From: JALCLA01 sp965653565
GTDB lineage: Bacteria > Pseudomonadota > Gammaproteobacteria > Xanthomonadales > Xanthomonadaceae
Direction of reading: 5' to 3'
DNA length: 64,000 bases
NCBI GenBank assembly: GCA_965653565.1
Contig: CBFHAI010000010.1
Span: 1 to 64,000 of the forward strand
Every line of letters begins with the position of its first letter. Position 1 is the stretch's first letter. The position numbers and the translations under genes are program-made. This document shows, in pieces, positions 17,385 through 26,966 of the stretch. A model generated the notes under the pieces. That model was not told the DNA's origin and searched no databases. It saw nothing but the letters and a program-made list of their open reading frames with translations.

Positions 17385-17411
17385 AAAGACAGGCCGGCGA
17401 ACGAAAAGTTC
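17385..17411 (-). promoter_or_regulatory. Putative autoregulated sigma-E promoter of rpoE
   Basis: On the minus strand GAACTT (17411-17406) is followed by a 16-nt spacer and TCTTT (17389-17385). This closely matches the sigma-E consensus GAACTT-N16-TCTGA. The -10 element lies about 55 nt before the rpoE ATG, as expected for the autoregulated promoter. Confidence 0.6.
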
Positions 17412-17540
17412 ACAACGTATTGCAGCCCGATGGCGGTTTCGATTCCGGCGGCGCGCGGTTCGCGTTGACCTGGGCCGCCGCCCGCCCGGATCATAGCCCC
17501 GATGCGGCCGCGTATGGTGGCCTGCCCCAGGAGTGCAGCG

Positions 17541-19583
17541 ATGTTCGACGGTCTTCGTTTCCGCCACTGGCAGCCCAAGCGCCGTCCCGATGGCGTGGTG
17601 GTGCTCACGCTCGATCGCGCCGACCAGAACGTCAATGCCCTGTCGCGCGAAGTGCTCGACGAACTCGATTCGCTGGTCGAACGCATCGCGATCGAAAAAC
17701 CCAAGGCCGTGGTGTTCCGCTCCGGCAAAGCCGCCGGTTTCATCCCCGGCGCCGACATCAAGACCTTCGAAGAACTCGACAAGAAAGACCTGATCTACGA
17801 CTGGATCCGCCTGGGCCAGTTGGTGTTCCAGAAAGTCGCCGAGCTGCCCTGCCCCACGGTCGCGGCGATCCACGGCCACTGCATGGGCGGCGGCACCGAG
17901 CTGGCGCTCGCCTGCCGCTATCGCGTCGCCTCGAGCGACGAGTCGACCCGCATCGGCCTGCCGGAAATCAAGCTCGGCATCTATCCGGGCTGGGGCGGCA
18001 GCGTGCGCTTGCCGAAACTGGTGGGCACGCCGGCCGCGATGGACATGATGCTGACCGGCCGCGCGCTGTCGGCATCGAACGCGCGCGCGATCGGCCTGGT
18101 CGACAAGGTGGTCGAACCGGCGATGCTGCTCGACGCCGCGATCGAACTCGCCGCCCGCGGCACGACGCGTCCGCTCAAACAACGCGCCACCGCCTGGGCG
18201 ACCAACCTGTGGCCGACGCGGCAAGTGCTGGCACCGGTGCTGACCAAACAGGTCGCGCGCAAGGCGCCGAAAGCGCATTACCCGGCGCCGTACGCGCTGA
18301 TCGACACCTGGCGCCGCAGCGGCGGCCCGATCCATAGCCGATTGAAGAACGAAGCGCGCGCCGTCACCAAGCTCGCCAAGACATCCACCGCGCGCAACCT
18401 GGTGCGCGTGTTCTTCCTGCAGGAGCGCCTCAAAGGCCTCGGCGGCAAAGAACACGGGATCAAGAACGTGCACGTCGTGGGCGCCGGCGTGATGGGCGGC
18501 GACATCGCGGCCTGGTGCGCGCTGCGCGGTTTCGAGGTGACGCTGCAGGATCGCGAGATGCAGTACATCCAGCCGGCGCTCGATCGCGCCGCGGCGCTGT
18601 ACGCGAAGAAAGTGAAGCGCGAGGACAAGCGCGCGGCGACTACGGCGCGTCTGAAAGCCGATATCGAAGGCGCCGGCGTGGCGAACGCCGATCTGGTGAT
18701 CGAGGCGATCTACGAAAACCCGGAAGCCAAGCGCGCACTGTACGAAAAAGTCGAGCAGACGCTGAAGCCCGACGCCATCCTCACCACCAACACCTCGTCG
18801 ATCCCGCTGACCGAGCTGCGCACCGGCCTGCAACATCCGGCGCGCTTCGCCGGCCTGCACTATTTCAATCCGGTGGCGATGATGCCGCTGGTCGAAATCG
18901 TCCGGCACGATGCGATGACTCCGGAAACCGAGCGCCGTCTGGCCGCCTTCTGCCGCGCGATCGACAAACTGCCGGTGCCGGTCGCCGGCACGCCGGGCTT
19001 CCTCGTCAACCGCATCCTGATGCCTTACTTGCTCGAAGCGATGACGGCCTACGGCGAAGGCGTTCCCGGCCCGGTGATCGACAAGGCCGCGCTGCGCTTC
19101 GGCATGCCGATGGGGCCGATCGAACTGGCCGACACGGTGGGCCTCGACGTGGCCGCGAGCGTCGGCAAGATCCTCGCCGAGTATCTGAACCTGCCGATCC
19201 CCGGCGGCATGGAAGACCTGCTGCAATCGGGCAAGCGCGGCCGCAAGGACGGCCAGGGTTTCTACACCTGGGTCGACGGCAAGGCGCAGCGTCCCGAAGT
19301 GCCGAAAGACTACAAGGCGCCCGACGATCTCACCGACCGCCTGATCTATCCGATGCTCAACGAATCGGTCGCCTGCCTGCACGATGGCGTGGTGAGCGAT
19401 GCCGATCTGCTCGATGCCGGCGTGATCTTCGGCACCGGCTTCGCGCCGTTCCGCGGCGGTCCGATCCAGCACATCCGCAGCGAAGGCGTCGCCAAGTGCC
19501 GGCAGCGCCTCGAACAACTCGCCGCGCGCTATGGCGAGCGCTTCAAGCCGCGGTCCGGATGGGACGCGCTGCCGCCGTCGTGA
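17541..19583 (+). CDS. Bifunctional enoyl-CoA hydratase/3-hydroxyacyl-CoA dehydrogenase (FadJ/FadB-like)
   Basis: This 680-residue beta-oxidation fusion has an N-terminal crotonase half (about 5-200) with GADIKTF and the oxyanion region HGHCMGGGTELALACRYR. A dehydrogenase half follows, with the NAD-binding motif VVGAGVMGGDIAAW (about 313-326), HYFNPV, and a C-terminal 3HCDH repeat. It hydrates enoyl-CoA and oxidises the 3-hydroxy product. AGGAG lies 8 nt before the ATG at 17541; the ATG at 17502 lacks this. No thiolase partner (fadA/fadI) follows, so FadJ versus FadB cannot be decided. It is divergent from rpoE. Confidence 0.9.
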   Translation: MFDGLRFRHWQPKRRPDGVVVLTLDRADQNVNALSREVLDELDSLVERIAIEKPKAVVFRSGKAAGFIPGADIKTFEELDKKDLIYDWIRLGQLVFQKVAELPCPTVAAIHGHCMGGGTELALACRYRVASSDESTRIGLPEIKLGIYPGWGGSVRLPKLVGTPAAMDMMLTGRALSASNARAIGLVDKVVEPAMLLDAAIELAARGTTRPLKQRATAWATNLWPTRQVLAPVLTKQVARKAPKAHYPAPYALIDTWRRSGGPIHSRLKNEARAVTKLAKTSTARNLVRVFFLQERLKGLGGKEHGIKNVHVVGAGVMGGDIAAWCALRGFEVTLQDREMQYIQPALDRAAALYAKKVKREDKRAATTARLKADIEGAGVANADLVIEAIYENPEAKRALYEKVEQTLKPDAILTTNTSSIPLTELRTGLQHPARFAGLHYFNPVAMMPLVEIVRHDAMTPETERRLAAFCRAIDKLPVPVAGTPGFLVNRILMPYLLEAMTAYGEGVPGPVIDKAALRFGMPMGPIELADTVGLDVAASVGKILAEYLNLPIPGGMEDLLQSGKRGRKDGQGFYTWVDGKAQRPEVPKDYKAPDDLTDRLIYPMLNESVACLHDGVVSDADLLDAGVIFGTGFAPFRGGPIQHIRSEGVAKCRQRLEQLAARYGERFKPRSGWDALPPS

Positions 19584-19712
19584 TCGCCACGACGGCGAAA
19601 AACCCGGCCGTGCCGCCGGGCGCAGTCCAAGGCAGCATAATGAGACTCGCCGCCGGCTGATCGCAGCCGGCGCGCACTGCTGCCGCGCCCGCTCGAACCA
19701 CGGGGGTTACCG

Positions 19713-22040
19713 ATGAACGCCAGCCTGCAGCGATGGTTGGGTCGCCTGACGGAACCCTACGTGCTGTTCCCGGTGTTCGCCGTGCTCCTGCTCGGCGTGC
19801 TGTGGGGCACGACGCTGAATCTGATCGACAAGGAATTCGCCGCCGCCCGGCGCGCGGCGGCGGTGTCGACGCACGAGTTGACCGAAACCTACGAAGCCCA
19901 GATGGTGCGCGCACTGCGCGAAATCGATCTGACCCTCAAAGCGGTGAAATCGGCCTACGAGCATGCCCCCGGCAGCGACGTGCTGGCCGACATGAAAGCC
20001 CGCGAACTGCTGCCGCCGGACCTGCTGTTCGCGGTCAGCATCGCCGACCAGAGCGGACGGGTAATCGCCAGCACGCGTGCGTCCGGCATCGAAAACGTCG
20101 CGGGCCGGGATTACTTCGAGGCGCAGCGCGACTACGACGCCGGCCTGGCGGTCGGCAAGCCCGCCGGCAATGCCGACAGCGGCGAATGGAAACTGCAGTT
20201 CAGCCGCCGCATGCAGACGCCGCAGGGCGCGTTCGCCGGCGTGGTCATTCTCGAAGTCGATGCGGCCTATTTCGTCAGCGGCTACGAACCCTCGAAGCTG
20301 GGCAACGAAGGCGTGCTCGGCGTGCTCGATCCGCAGGGCGTGTTCCTGGTGCGGCGCACCGGCGAAAATCTGTCGTCCGGCGATCAGGCCGGCGCGGTCG
20401 CGCAGCAGATCGACGAGCCCTTCGAGCCGGGCGAAACCCCGGTCGCGACGAGCCAGTGGGACAACGTGCGCCGCTACACCAGCGTGCGGCAACTCTACGA
20501 TTTTCCGCTCGCCGTCATCGTCGGCCTGTCGGAAGACGAACAACTCGCGCCGGTCGAACAGAATCGGCGCATCGATCTGGCCTGGGCCACGGCCGGCAGC
20601 CTGCTGGTGCTGATCTTCATCGCCGTGCTCGGCCGCATCAGCATGCAACTGGTGCACAGCCGGCAACGCATGGTGGCCGAGCAGCTCGCGCACGCCAAAC
20701 AGGTGGAATATCTCGCGTATCACGACGGTCTTACCGGCCTGCCGAACCGCAGCCTGTTCAGCAGGATGCTGGGCCAGGGCATCGCGCACGCGCGCCGCTA
20801 CAACCGCCAACTGGCGGTGCTATTTCTCGATCTGGATCGCTTCAAACACATCAACGACACCCTCGGCCACGAAGCCGGCGACGAACTGCTGGTCACGGTG
20901 GCGACGCGCTTGCGCTCGTGCCTGCGCGAGAACGATTGCGTCGCTCGCCTGGGCGGCGACGAATTCGTCGTGCTGCTGCCCGAACTCGAACACGAAAAAC
21001 ACGTCAGCACGGTCGCGCAGAAGATTCTCGCGGCGATCTCCAAGCCGTTCATCCTGCTGGGCCAGGAATTCCGCGTCACCGCCAGCGTCGGCATCAGCAT
21101 TTATCCGCAGGACGGCAGCGACGAGCAGACGCTCAAGAAGAATGCCGACATCGCGATGTATCAGGCCAAGGCCGAAGGCAAGAACAACTTCCAGTTCTAC
21201 TCCGAGAAACTCAACACCGATTCGCTCGAACGGCTGACGCTCGAATCGGGCCTGCGCCACGCGCTCGAACGCAACGAATTCGAACTGCACTACCAGGCCA
21301 AGCGCGACGTGCAGGCCGGCAATATCACCGGCATGGAAGTGCTGTTGCGCTGGAAGCATCCGGACCTGGGCCTGGTGGCGCCGATGCAGTTCATTCCGGT
21401 GGCTGAGGAAACCGGCCTGATCGTGGCGATCGGCAACTGGGTGCTGCGCACCGCCTGCCGGCAGAACGTCGCCTGGCAGGCGCAAGGCATGCGGCGCCTG
21501 GTGATCGCGGTCAATCTGACGGCGCGGCAATTCAACGACGAGAATCTGCTGCGCGATATCGATTCCATCCTGCTCGAAACCGGCATGGAGGCGCGCCTGC
21601 TGGAACTGGAGATCACCGAAGGCATGCTGATGCACGACATCGAGCGCACCTTGCGCACGCTGGCCGCGCTCAAGCAACGTGGCATCCGCCTGGCGATCGA
21701 TGATTTCGGCCTGGGCTATTCGTCGTTGTCGACCTTGCAGCAATTCCCGCTCGACACGATCAAGATCGACCGTTCCTTCATCCGCGACGTCACCAACGTG
21801 CCGGAAGACCGCGCGCTGGCCGAAGCCATCATCACGATGGGCCGCTCGCTGAGCATGACGGTCGTGGCGCAGGGCGTGGAAACCCGCGAGCAGGCCGATT
21901 TCCTGCGCCAGCACGATTGCGACGAATTGCAGGGTTTTTATTTCAACCGTCCGGTGCCGGCGGAACTGTTCGCCGAACTGGTGCGCTCGCAACCGTCGGC
22001 GACCGTGCTGCCGCATCCGACGCTGAAAAAGCTGCGCTGA
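19713..22040 (+). CDS. Membrane GGDEF-EAL cyclic-di-GMP signalling protein with periplasmic sensor
   Basis: This 775-residue protein has a transmembrane helix (about 15-32), a dCACHE/CHASE-like periplasmic sensor (about 40-285) and a second helix (about 289-308). A diguanylate cyclase domain follows with intact GGDEF (414-418) and a product-inhibition I-site RxxD (405-408). The C-terminal phosphodiesterase domain reads EVL at the EAL position but retains the Glu. It also has LEITEGML and DDFGLGYSS, where DDFGTGYSS is usual. Both activities look possible. Just downstream and convergent lie a binding-protein/porin pair. Confidence 0.92.
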   Translation: MNASLQRWLGRLTEPYVLFPVFAVLLLGVLWGTTLNLIDKEFAAARRAAAVSTHELTETYEAQMVRALREIDLTLKAVKSAYEHAPGSDVLADMKARELLPPDLLFAVSIADQSGRVIASTRASGIENVAGRDYFEAQRDYDAGLAVGKPAGNADSGEWKLQFSRRMQTPQGAFAGVVILEVDAAYFVSGYEPSKLGNEGVLGVLDPQGVFLVRRTGENLSSGDQAGAVAQQIDEPFEPGETPVATSQWDNVRRYTSVRQLYDFPLAVIVGLSEDEQLAPVEQNRRIDLAWATAGSLLVLIFIAVLGRISMQLVHSRQRMVAEQLAHAKQVEYLAYHDGLTGLPNRSLFSRMLGQGIAHARRYNRQLAVLFLDLDRFKHINDTLGHEAGDELLVTVATRLRSCLRENDCVARLGGDEFVVLLPELEHEKHVSTVAQKILAAISKPFILLGQEFRVTASVGISIYPQDGSDEQTLKKNADIAMYQAKAEGKNNFQFYSEKLNTDSLERLTLESGLRHALERNEFELHYQAKRDVQAGNITGMEVLLRWKHPDLGLVAPMQFIPVAEETGLIVAIGNWVLRTACRQNVAWQAQGMRRLVIAVNLTARQFNDENLLRDIDSILLETGMEARLLELEITEGMLMHDIERTLRTLAALKQRGIRLAIDDFGLGYSSLSTLQQFPLDTIKIDRSFIRDVTNVPEDRALAEAIITMGRSLSMTVVAQGVETREQADFLRQHDCDELQGFYFNRPVPAELFAELVRSQPSATVLPHPTLKKLR

Positions 22041-22056
22041 TCCGACGCACAGCCCG

Positions 22057-22074
22057 AGCCCGCTACGGCGGGCT
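22057..22074. terminator. Hairpin between convergent genes
   Basis: A 7-bp stem AGCCCGC/GCGGGCT with TACG loop lies 16 nt after the GGDEF-EAL stop and overlaps the stop of the convergent binding-protein gene. There is no clear T-run on either strand, so it is only a weak bidirectional terminator candidate. Confidence 0.35.
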
Positions 22075-22500
22075 GACGATCCTCACGCTCGCATCGACCT
22101 GATCGGCGGCCAGATACGCCACCGCATCCGGATTCCCGCTCAGATGCAGCTTGGCTTCGCGGTCGCCCGCCACCTGCCTGGGCGGCTGGCCGCGGCCGGT
22201 GAAAATGATCTTCGACCAGTGCGCCTTCATCTGCGCGGCCGAGCGGCCGAGGAAGCTTTCGTAGAAGGCTTCGCGCACGGCCGACCCTTCGCTTTGGTCG
22301 ATCGGCACCGCGCGCCGCCCGTCCGGCAGACGATGCGCACGGCCCAGGAAGATGTCGGCAACCTGTTCCTTGCTCAACCGCAATTCGGGATTCTTCGCCG
22401 ACATCACCACGACGACCTCGGACGCCGCCGCGCCTCCGGCAAGCGCGATGCCCAGTCCGATCCCTGCGAGACGTGCGGCGATGCGCATGCCCGGCCTCAT
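22063..22500 (-). CDS. Small periplasmic PstS-like substrate-binding protein
   Basis: This 145-residue protein has a signal peptide (cleavage near AGGAAAS, about 27). It matches the short phosphate ABC-type binding-protein family, with VVVMSAKNPELRLSKEQVADIFLGRAHRLPDG, WSKIIFTGRGQPP and GYL-type ending DAVAYLAADQ. It is half the size of PstS, and no permease or ATPase is nearby, so transport by an ABC system is doubtful. The ATG at 22500 overlaps the porin stop (TGATG). Confidence 0.75.
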   Translation of the reverse strand: MRPGMRIAARLAGIGLGIALAGGAAASEVVVVMSAKNPELRLSKEQVADIFLGRAHRLPDGRRAVPIDQSEGSAVREAFYESFLGRSAAQMKAHWSKIIFTGRGQPPRQVAGDREAKLHLSGNPDAVAYLAADQVDASVRIVSPP

Positions 22501-23771
22501 CAGAATACGAAGTCCAGCGAGACGCTCAGCACGTCGAGCTTTCCGCCCGGCTCGAAACCGGGCTGGATGTTGCCGAGCAGCCCGTCCGAACCGGCGCCCA
22601 GATCGATGCGGTCGTACTGCAGCTTGAGCGCGGCGTTGCTGCGGAAATCCCAGCGCGCACCGAGCCCGAGCGTGCGCTGCGCGGGATTGGACGCCATGAT
22701 CTGGTTGAGCCCCGCGTTGAGGCCGGCGATGGTGCCGGCCAGTTCGGGTGGATAGTTCGCCGCGGTCAGACCCGGATCGGACAGCGCGCTGTCGGGCGAC
22801 GAACGCGACAGGGTGAGATAGGGCGTGAGCTGGCTCCAGCGGTAGCCAATGGTGCCGTACCACGACGATGTGCTGCCGATGACGGCCCTGGTGTCGGCTT
22901 TGCCCCATTCGGCCATCACGAACCAGTCGCCCGGATCGTAGGCACCGGCGACGCCGAAGAAGCGAAACAGCGTGCCGTCGACCTCGTAACGCTCGGCCAG
23001 CGCGATGCCTTCGGGTCCGAACTGGCGGAAGGCGCCGAACAGCGCGTCGAAGGTCTCGAGTGTCAGATCGGTCTGCTGATAGGAAACGCGCAGGGTCGCG
23101 TTGCCGAATTCCACGAGGTCGGAAAACCCGTACGAGCCTTCGGCCTCGACGCTGCTGCCGTCGACCAGCGTGGCGTTGCTCTGGCCGTAGTGAGCCTGCA
23201 GTGTGTGCGCGAAGCGGCCGAGCTGCCGGCGGTACTGGACGTCTACGCCATCACTATTGGTCACCGGCACCAGGCCATAGAGTTCCACCGGCGGGCGCAC
23301 CCACGGATTGGCGAAGCCGACTTTGCGATGATCGGAAGCCAGGAACGTCGCCAATACGGTACGTCCGACGCGCAGCTCGAAATCCGACGCGATCTCGAAT
23401 TTCAGGTTCGCCCATTCGAGTTTCGGCGTGAAACCGCCGTCGTGGCGTTGCTCGGAAATCACCTGCACCACGGCCGCGACGCGCGGCGAAAACTGCGCGC
23501 TCAATTGCAGTCCCAGGCGGCTGTCGACTTCGGCGCTCCACGATGCGCTATGGCCGGCGCCGTGGCGCTGCAGCAGGTCGCCGACGAAATCGGCCTCGCG
23601 CTCGCTCGAATGCACCAGGCCGAAGGTGCCGAATCCATCAAGGGAAAAGCGGTCGCCTTCGGCCGCCAGACACGCAGGAGCGACTATCGAACCGCCGAGC
23701 GTTGCGGCGAAAAGGACAGCGGCGCGATGAGGAAACCCGACGGTCCGGCGTGTTCGATGGCGAAGCGTCAT
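22500..23771 (-). CDS. Outer-membrane beta-barrel porin-like protein
   Basis: This 423-residue protein has a signal peptide ending in ACLAAEG (about 37) and alternating amphipathic strands throughout. The final residue is Phe (SVSLDFVF), as needed for BAM-dependent insertion. It is Tyr/Trp-rich near turns and has no recognised enzymatic motif. Its gene runs straight into the small binding protein, so the two are probably made together. Similar porin plus mini-PstS pairs are often found beside GGDEF or sensor genes; the substrate is unknown. Confidence 0.7.
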   Translation of the reverse strand: MTLRHRTRRTVGFPHRAAVLFAATLGGSIVAPACLAAEGDRFSLDGFGTFGLVHSSEREADFVGDLLQRHGAGHSASWSAEVDSRLGLQLSAQFSPRVAAVVQVISEQRHDGGFTPKLEWANLKFEIASDFELRVGRTVLATFLASDHRKVGFANPWVRPPVELYGLVPVTNSDGVDVQYRRQLGRFAHTLQAHYGQSNATLVDGSSVEAEGSYGFSDLVEFGNATLRVSYQQTDLTLETFDALFGAFRQFGPEGIALAERYEVDGTLFRFFGVAGAYDPGDWFVMAEWGKADTRAVIGSTSSWYGTIGYRWSQLTPYLTLSRSSPDSALSDPGLTAANYPPELAGTIAGLNAGLNQIMASNPAQRTLGLGARWDFRSNAALKLQYDRIDLGAGSDGLLGNIQPGFEPGGKLDVLSVSLDFVF

Positions 23772-23876
23772 GCCGTCTCTCTGGCTGCCGGAGGAAACTC
23801 ATCGTAGGCCGAAGCACGGCCGGCGGCGAGCCGCTTCGACGGTTTTCGTGACGCCGCCCGGATCTCGAAGCGGCCT

Positions 23877-24242
23877 CTACATCGTGTGCGTCGGCTTGTC
23901 GGCATTGATCATGCCGGCCAGATGCGTTTCGATCTTGCCCTTCACCATTTCGCCTTCGGTGGAATCGTTGAACTGCACGCCGATGCCGGCAGTGCGGTTG
24001 CTCTGCGCGCCGGGCGGCGTGATCCAGATCACGCGGCCGGCCACCGGCAGGCGTTCCTTCTCGTCCATCAGCGTGAGCAGGATGAAAACCTCGTCGCCCA
24101 GCGAGTAACGCTTGGCGGTGGGCACGAAGATGCCGCCGCCTTTCACGAACGGCATGTAGGCGTTGTAGAGCGCGCCCTTGTCCTTGATCGTCAGCGACAG
24201 GATGCCCTGTCGTGCCATCCCTGCTCCGGCCAGCATGTTCAT
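23877..24242 (-). CDS. pilZ: Type IV pilus assembly protein PilZ
   Basis: This 121-residue PilZ-fold protein is needed for type IV pilus function. It matches the XC1028/PilZ subgroup (ARQGILSLTIKDK, AYMPFVKGGGIFVPT). It lacks the RxxxR and DxSxxG residues that bind cyclic di-GMP. Family members bridge the PilB ATPase and FimX instead. The ATG at 24242 overlaps the holB stop (ATGA). Its place after holB is conserved in pseudomonads and xanthomonads. Confidence 0.9.
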   Translation of the reverse strand: MNMLAGAGMARQGILSLTIKDKGALYNAYMPFVKGGGIFVPTAKRYSLGDEVFILLTLMDEKERLPVAGRVIWITPPGAQSNRTAGIGVQFNDSTEGEMVKGKIETHLAGMINADKPTHTM

Positions 24243-25270
24243 CCCCCGGTGTGTGCGGTGCGGTTGCCTGGGGGAATCTTAACGCCTTGCGCGCAGGCCT
24301 GCCGCCACGCACGTAGCAGTTCGCCCAACATCAGTTCCTGCCGCAGCGGCGTGCGCAGCAGATCGCGCACGCGGTTGGCTTCGTCGAACCAGCGCGCCAG
24401 CGGGCGCGGGTCGGTGCTCGGCGGCAGGCCGGCCGCGACCAGCCGGCCGGCGCTTGCCGCCGGCGATGCACGTGAGGCCGCGTATTCGCGCACGGCCTCC
24501 ACGGCACATCGCAGGCGCTGTGGCAGGCGGTCTTCGACCCAGCGCTGCGCCACGATGGCCGCGCGTTCGCGCCCGGTGGCCAGTGCGGCCAGGTCTTTCG
24601 CCACCGACGCCCGCAGCGCCAGGCCGTCTTCGAGCAGGTCGCGCCGAGCCTGGCCGGGATGGTCTTCGTTGGCGTCGAGCGCTTCGTCGACGGCGGTGGC
24701 TTTCGATCCTTGCGCGATCAGCCACGCACGCGCTTCCTCGCGCGGCGGCGGACGCACTTCGAGCCGCTGGCAGCGGCTGCGGATGGTGGCGGGCAAGCGG
24801 TAAGGCTGGTCGCTGACCAGGATCAGATAGCGGCCCGGCGGCGGTTCTTCGAGGGTTTTCAGCAAGGCGTTGAAGGCGCTGCGATTGAGCGCCTCGGCCG
24901 GATGCAGCAACGCGATCTGCGCGCCGCCCAGTTGCGGCGTGAGCACCAGCCGCGAGCCCAGCGCGCGCATCTGGTCGACCGTGATCTCGCTGCGCGGATC
25001 GCCCTTGTCGTTCAACTCGAAGGTGATGACGTAGTAGTCCGGATGCGTGCCGGCCAGGAACAGATTGCAGTTGCGGCATTCGTTGCAGGCGCGCGCGGAC
25101 GGCGCCGCCGCGGTGCAGAGCAAGCGCTGCGCGAGCGCCGCGGCCAATTCGCGTTTGCCGAGCAATTCCGGGCCGCAGATCAGCAGCGCATGCGGCAGAC
25201 GATCGGCGGCGCGCGCCTGCATCGCCAGATCGAAGGCGCGTTGCTGCCACGGCGCGAAGTCGGTGCTCAC
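24239..25270 (-). CDS. holB: DNA polymerase III subunit delta'
   Basis: The 343-residue clamp-loader subunit has an AAA+ N-terminal domain with LPHALLICGPELLGKRELA (a degenerate Walker A, as usual in delta'), a zinc-binding Cys set (CNECRNCNLF), HPAEALNRSAFNALLKTLEEPP and the arginine-finger region TIRSRCQ. The open frame continues to 25627, but the GTG at 25270 (VSTDFAPWQQ) overlaps the tmk stop as GTGA and gives the normal length. Confidence 0.92.
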   Translation of the reverse strand: MSTDFAPWQQRAFDLAMQARAADRLPHALLICGPELLGKRELAAALAQRLLCTAAAPSARACNECRNCNLFLAGTHPDYYVITFELNDKGDPRSEITVDQMRALGSRLVLTPQLGGAQIALLHPAEALNRSAFNALLKTLEEPPPGRYLILVSDQPYRLPATIRSRCQRLEVRPPPREEARAWLIAQGSKATAVDEALDANEDHPGQARRDLLEDGLALRASVAKDLAALATGRERAAIVAQRWVEDRLPQRLRCAVEAVREYAASRASPAASAGRLVAAGLPPSTDPRPLARWFDEANRVRDLLRTPLRQELMLGELLRAWRQACAQGVKIPPGNRTAHTGG

Positions 25271-25899
25271 CGGTGCGATGCCGCGAAGGCTTCCAGCGCG
25301 GCGCAGGCGGCGGCGACGACGTCGGCCGGCGTGCGCGTCGCATCGATCATGCGCCAGCGCGCCGGATCGGCCTGCGCGCGGCGCCGATAGGCAGCGCGCA
25401 CGCGTTCGAAAAACAATTCCGGCTCGCTTTCGATGCGATCGAATTCGCCGCCGCGCGCGCGCGCGCGCGCCAGGCCGGTATCGACCGGCACATCGAGCAG
25501 CAGCGTGAGATCGGGCCGCAACCGCGTCGACCAGCGTTCGAGTTCGGCGATCAACCCGGTATCGATGCCGCGCCCGCCGCCCTGGTAGGCGAAGCTGGCA
25601 TCGGTGAAGCGGTCGCACAACACCCATTCGCCGGCCGCGAGCGCCGGCTCGATCACTTCATGCACCAATTGCGCGCGCGACGCGAAGATCAGCAACAACT
25701 CGGTTTCGGCGCACAGGCCGCGGCGCGCGGGATCGAGCAGCACTTCGCGTATCGCCTCGCCGGCCGAGGTGCCGCCCGGTTCGCGCGCCTGCCGGAAAAC
25801 GATGCCGCGCGCGCGCAGCCAATCGGCCAGCGCCGCGATCACGGTGGACTTGCCCGCGCCTTCGCCGCCTTCGAGCGTGATGAAGCGGCCGCGCGTCAT
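25267..25899 (-). CDS. tmk: Thymidylate kinase
   Basis: This 210-residue kinase phosphorylates dTMP to dTDP. The P-loop is LEGGEGAGKST (about 8-18), the DRF motif is CDRFTDASFAYQGGGRG, and the LID region contains RARARGGEFDR. It starts at ATG 25899, 4 nt overlapping the mltG stop. It belongs to the conserved mltG-tmk-holB series. Confidence 0.94.
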   Translation of the reverse strand: MTRGRFITLEGGEGAGKSTVIAALADWLRARGIVFRQAREPGGTSAGEAIREVLLDPARRGLCAETELLLIFASRAQLVHEVIEPALAAGEWVLCDRFTDASFAYQGGGRGIDTGLIAELERWSTRLRPDLTLLLDVPVDTGLARARARGGEFDRIESEPELFFERVRAAYRRRAQADPARWRMIDATRTPADVVAAACAALEAFAASHR

Positions 25900-26966
25900 C
25901 GGCGGCCCAACTGATAGCGCGCCACGGCGCGATTGTGCGCGGCGAGATTGGCCGAAAATTCATGGCTGCCGTCGCCGCGCGCGACGAAATACAGACTGTC
26001 GCCCGGCGCCGGATTCAACGCGGCTTCGATCGCCGCGCGGCCCGGCAGCGCGATCGGCGTCGGCGGCAAACCGAAGCGCGCATAGGTGTTGTACTGGGTG
26101 TCGTCTTCCAGATGACGGCGGGTGAGATTGCCGTCGAACACATCGCCCAGGCCGTAGATCACGGTGGGATCGGTCTGCAGTTTCATTCCCAGCCGCAGCC
26201 GTCGCACGAACACGCCGGCGATCTGCGGACGCTCGCTCGCGACACCGGTTTCCTTTTCGACGATCGACGCCAGGATCAGCGCTTCGTACGGCGTTTTCAG
26301 CGGCAGATCGGACGCGCGTTTCTGCCACGCGGCTTCGAGCACATTGCGCATCGCCACGTGCATGCGCTTGAGCATTTCGGCGTCACTGATGCCGCGGGTG
26401 AAGTTGTAGGTCTCCGGCAGGAAACGCCCTTCCGGATGCTCGCCCGGCGCCCCGATGCGCTGCATCACTTCGGCATCGGACAAACCGGCGAGCGTCTGTT
26501 CCAGGCCCGGCTGCTTCGCCAGCGCCAGCCGCAGTTCGCGGAAACTCCAGCCTTCGACCACCGTGATGCGATGCTGGATGACGAGGCCTTTTTCAAGCTT
26601 CTCGAGCAGGCGCGCCGGCGTCAGCGCATGGCCGAGCGAATATTCGCCGACCTGCAAGCGCCGGATCACATCCTGCTCCCACGCCAGCGCCTTCCAGAAC
26701 ACGTCGTGGCCTTCGCGCACCCCGAGTTTGCGCAGGCGGCGCAGCACATCGTCGAAGGAATCGCCGCGCTTCACTTCCAGCACCAGTTCTTCGCCGCCCA
26801 TCGACAATTCGGTGGCGACGAAGCGGCGATATTCCTGATACGCGAAATAACCGGCGCCCGCGGCGAGCACCAGCGCCAGCAGGAACAGATTGCGCACGAA
26901 ACGCAGGAATCCGCCGCGTCGCGGAGCTTTTTTGGTCTTGGCCGGCTGCTTTTTCTTCGCGGTCAC
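25896..26966 (-). CDS. mltG: Endolytic murein transglycosylase MltG
   Basis: This 356-residue inner-membrane enzyme cleaves nascent glycan strands and sets their length. A Lys-rich cytoplasmic tail precedes one transmembrane helix (about 22-42), then a LysM-like segment and the YceG catalytic domain with the active-site Glu in SIVEKETG (about 214-221). The GTG at 26966 (VTAKKKQPAK) overlaps the pabC stop as GTGA. The longer open frame upstream is a pabC shadow. Confidence 0.93.
   Translation of the reverse strand: MTAKKKQPAKTKKAPRRGGFLRFVRNLFLLALVLAAGAGYFAYQEYRRFVATELSMGGEELVLEVKRGDSFDDVLRRLRKLGVREGHDVFWKALAWEQDVIRRLQVGEYSLGHALTPARLLEKLEKGLVIQHRITVVEGWSFRELRLALAKQPGLEQTLAGLSDAEVMQRIGAPGEHPEGRFLPETYNFTRGISDAEMLKRMHVAMRNVLEAAWQKRASDLPLKTPYEALILASIVEKETGVASERPQIAGVFVRRLRLGMKLQTDPTVIYGLGDVFDGNLTRRHLEDDTQYNTYARFGLPPTPIALPGRAAIEAALNPAPGDSLYFVARGDGSHEFSANLAAHNRAVARYQLGRR

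Noticed and set aside
16737..19517. 926-codon minus-strand frame joining rpoE with antisense of the fadJ-like gene
   Set aside because: Only the rpoE part has recognisable motifs. The rest is a high-GC shadow of the plus-strand gene.
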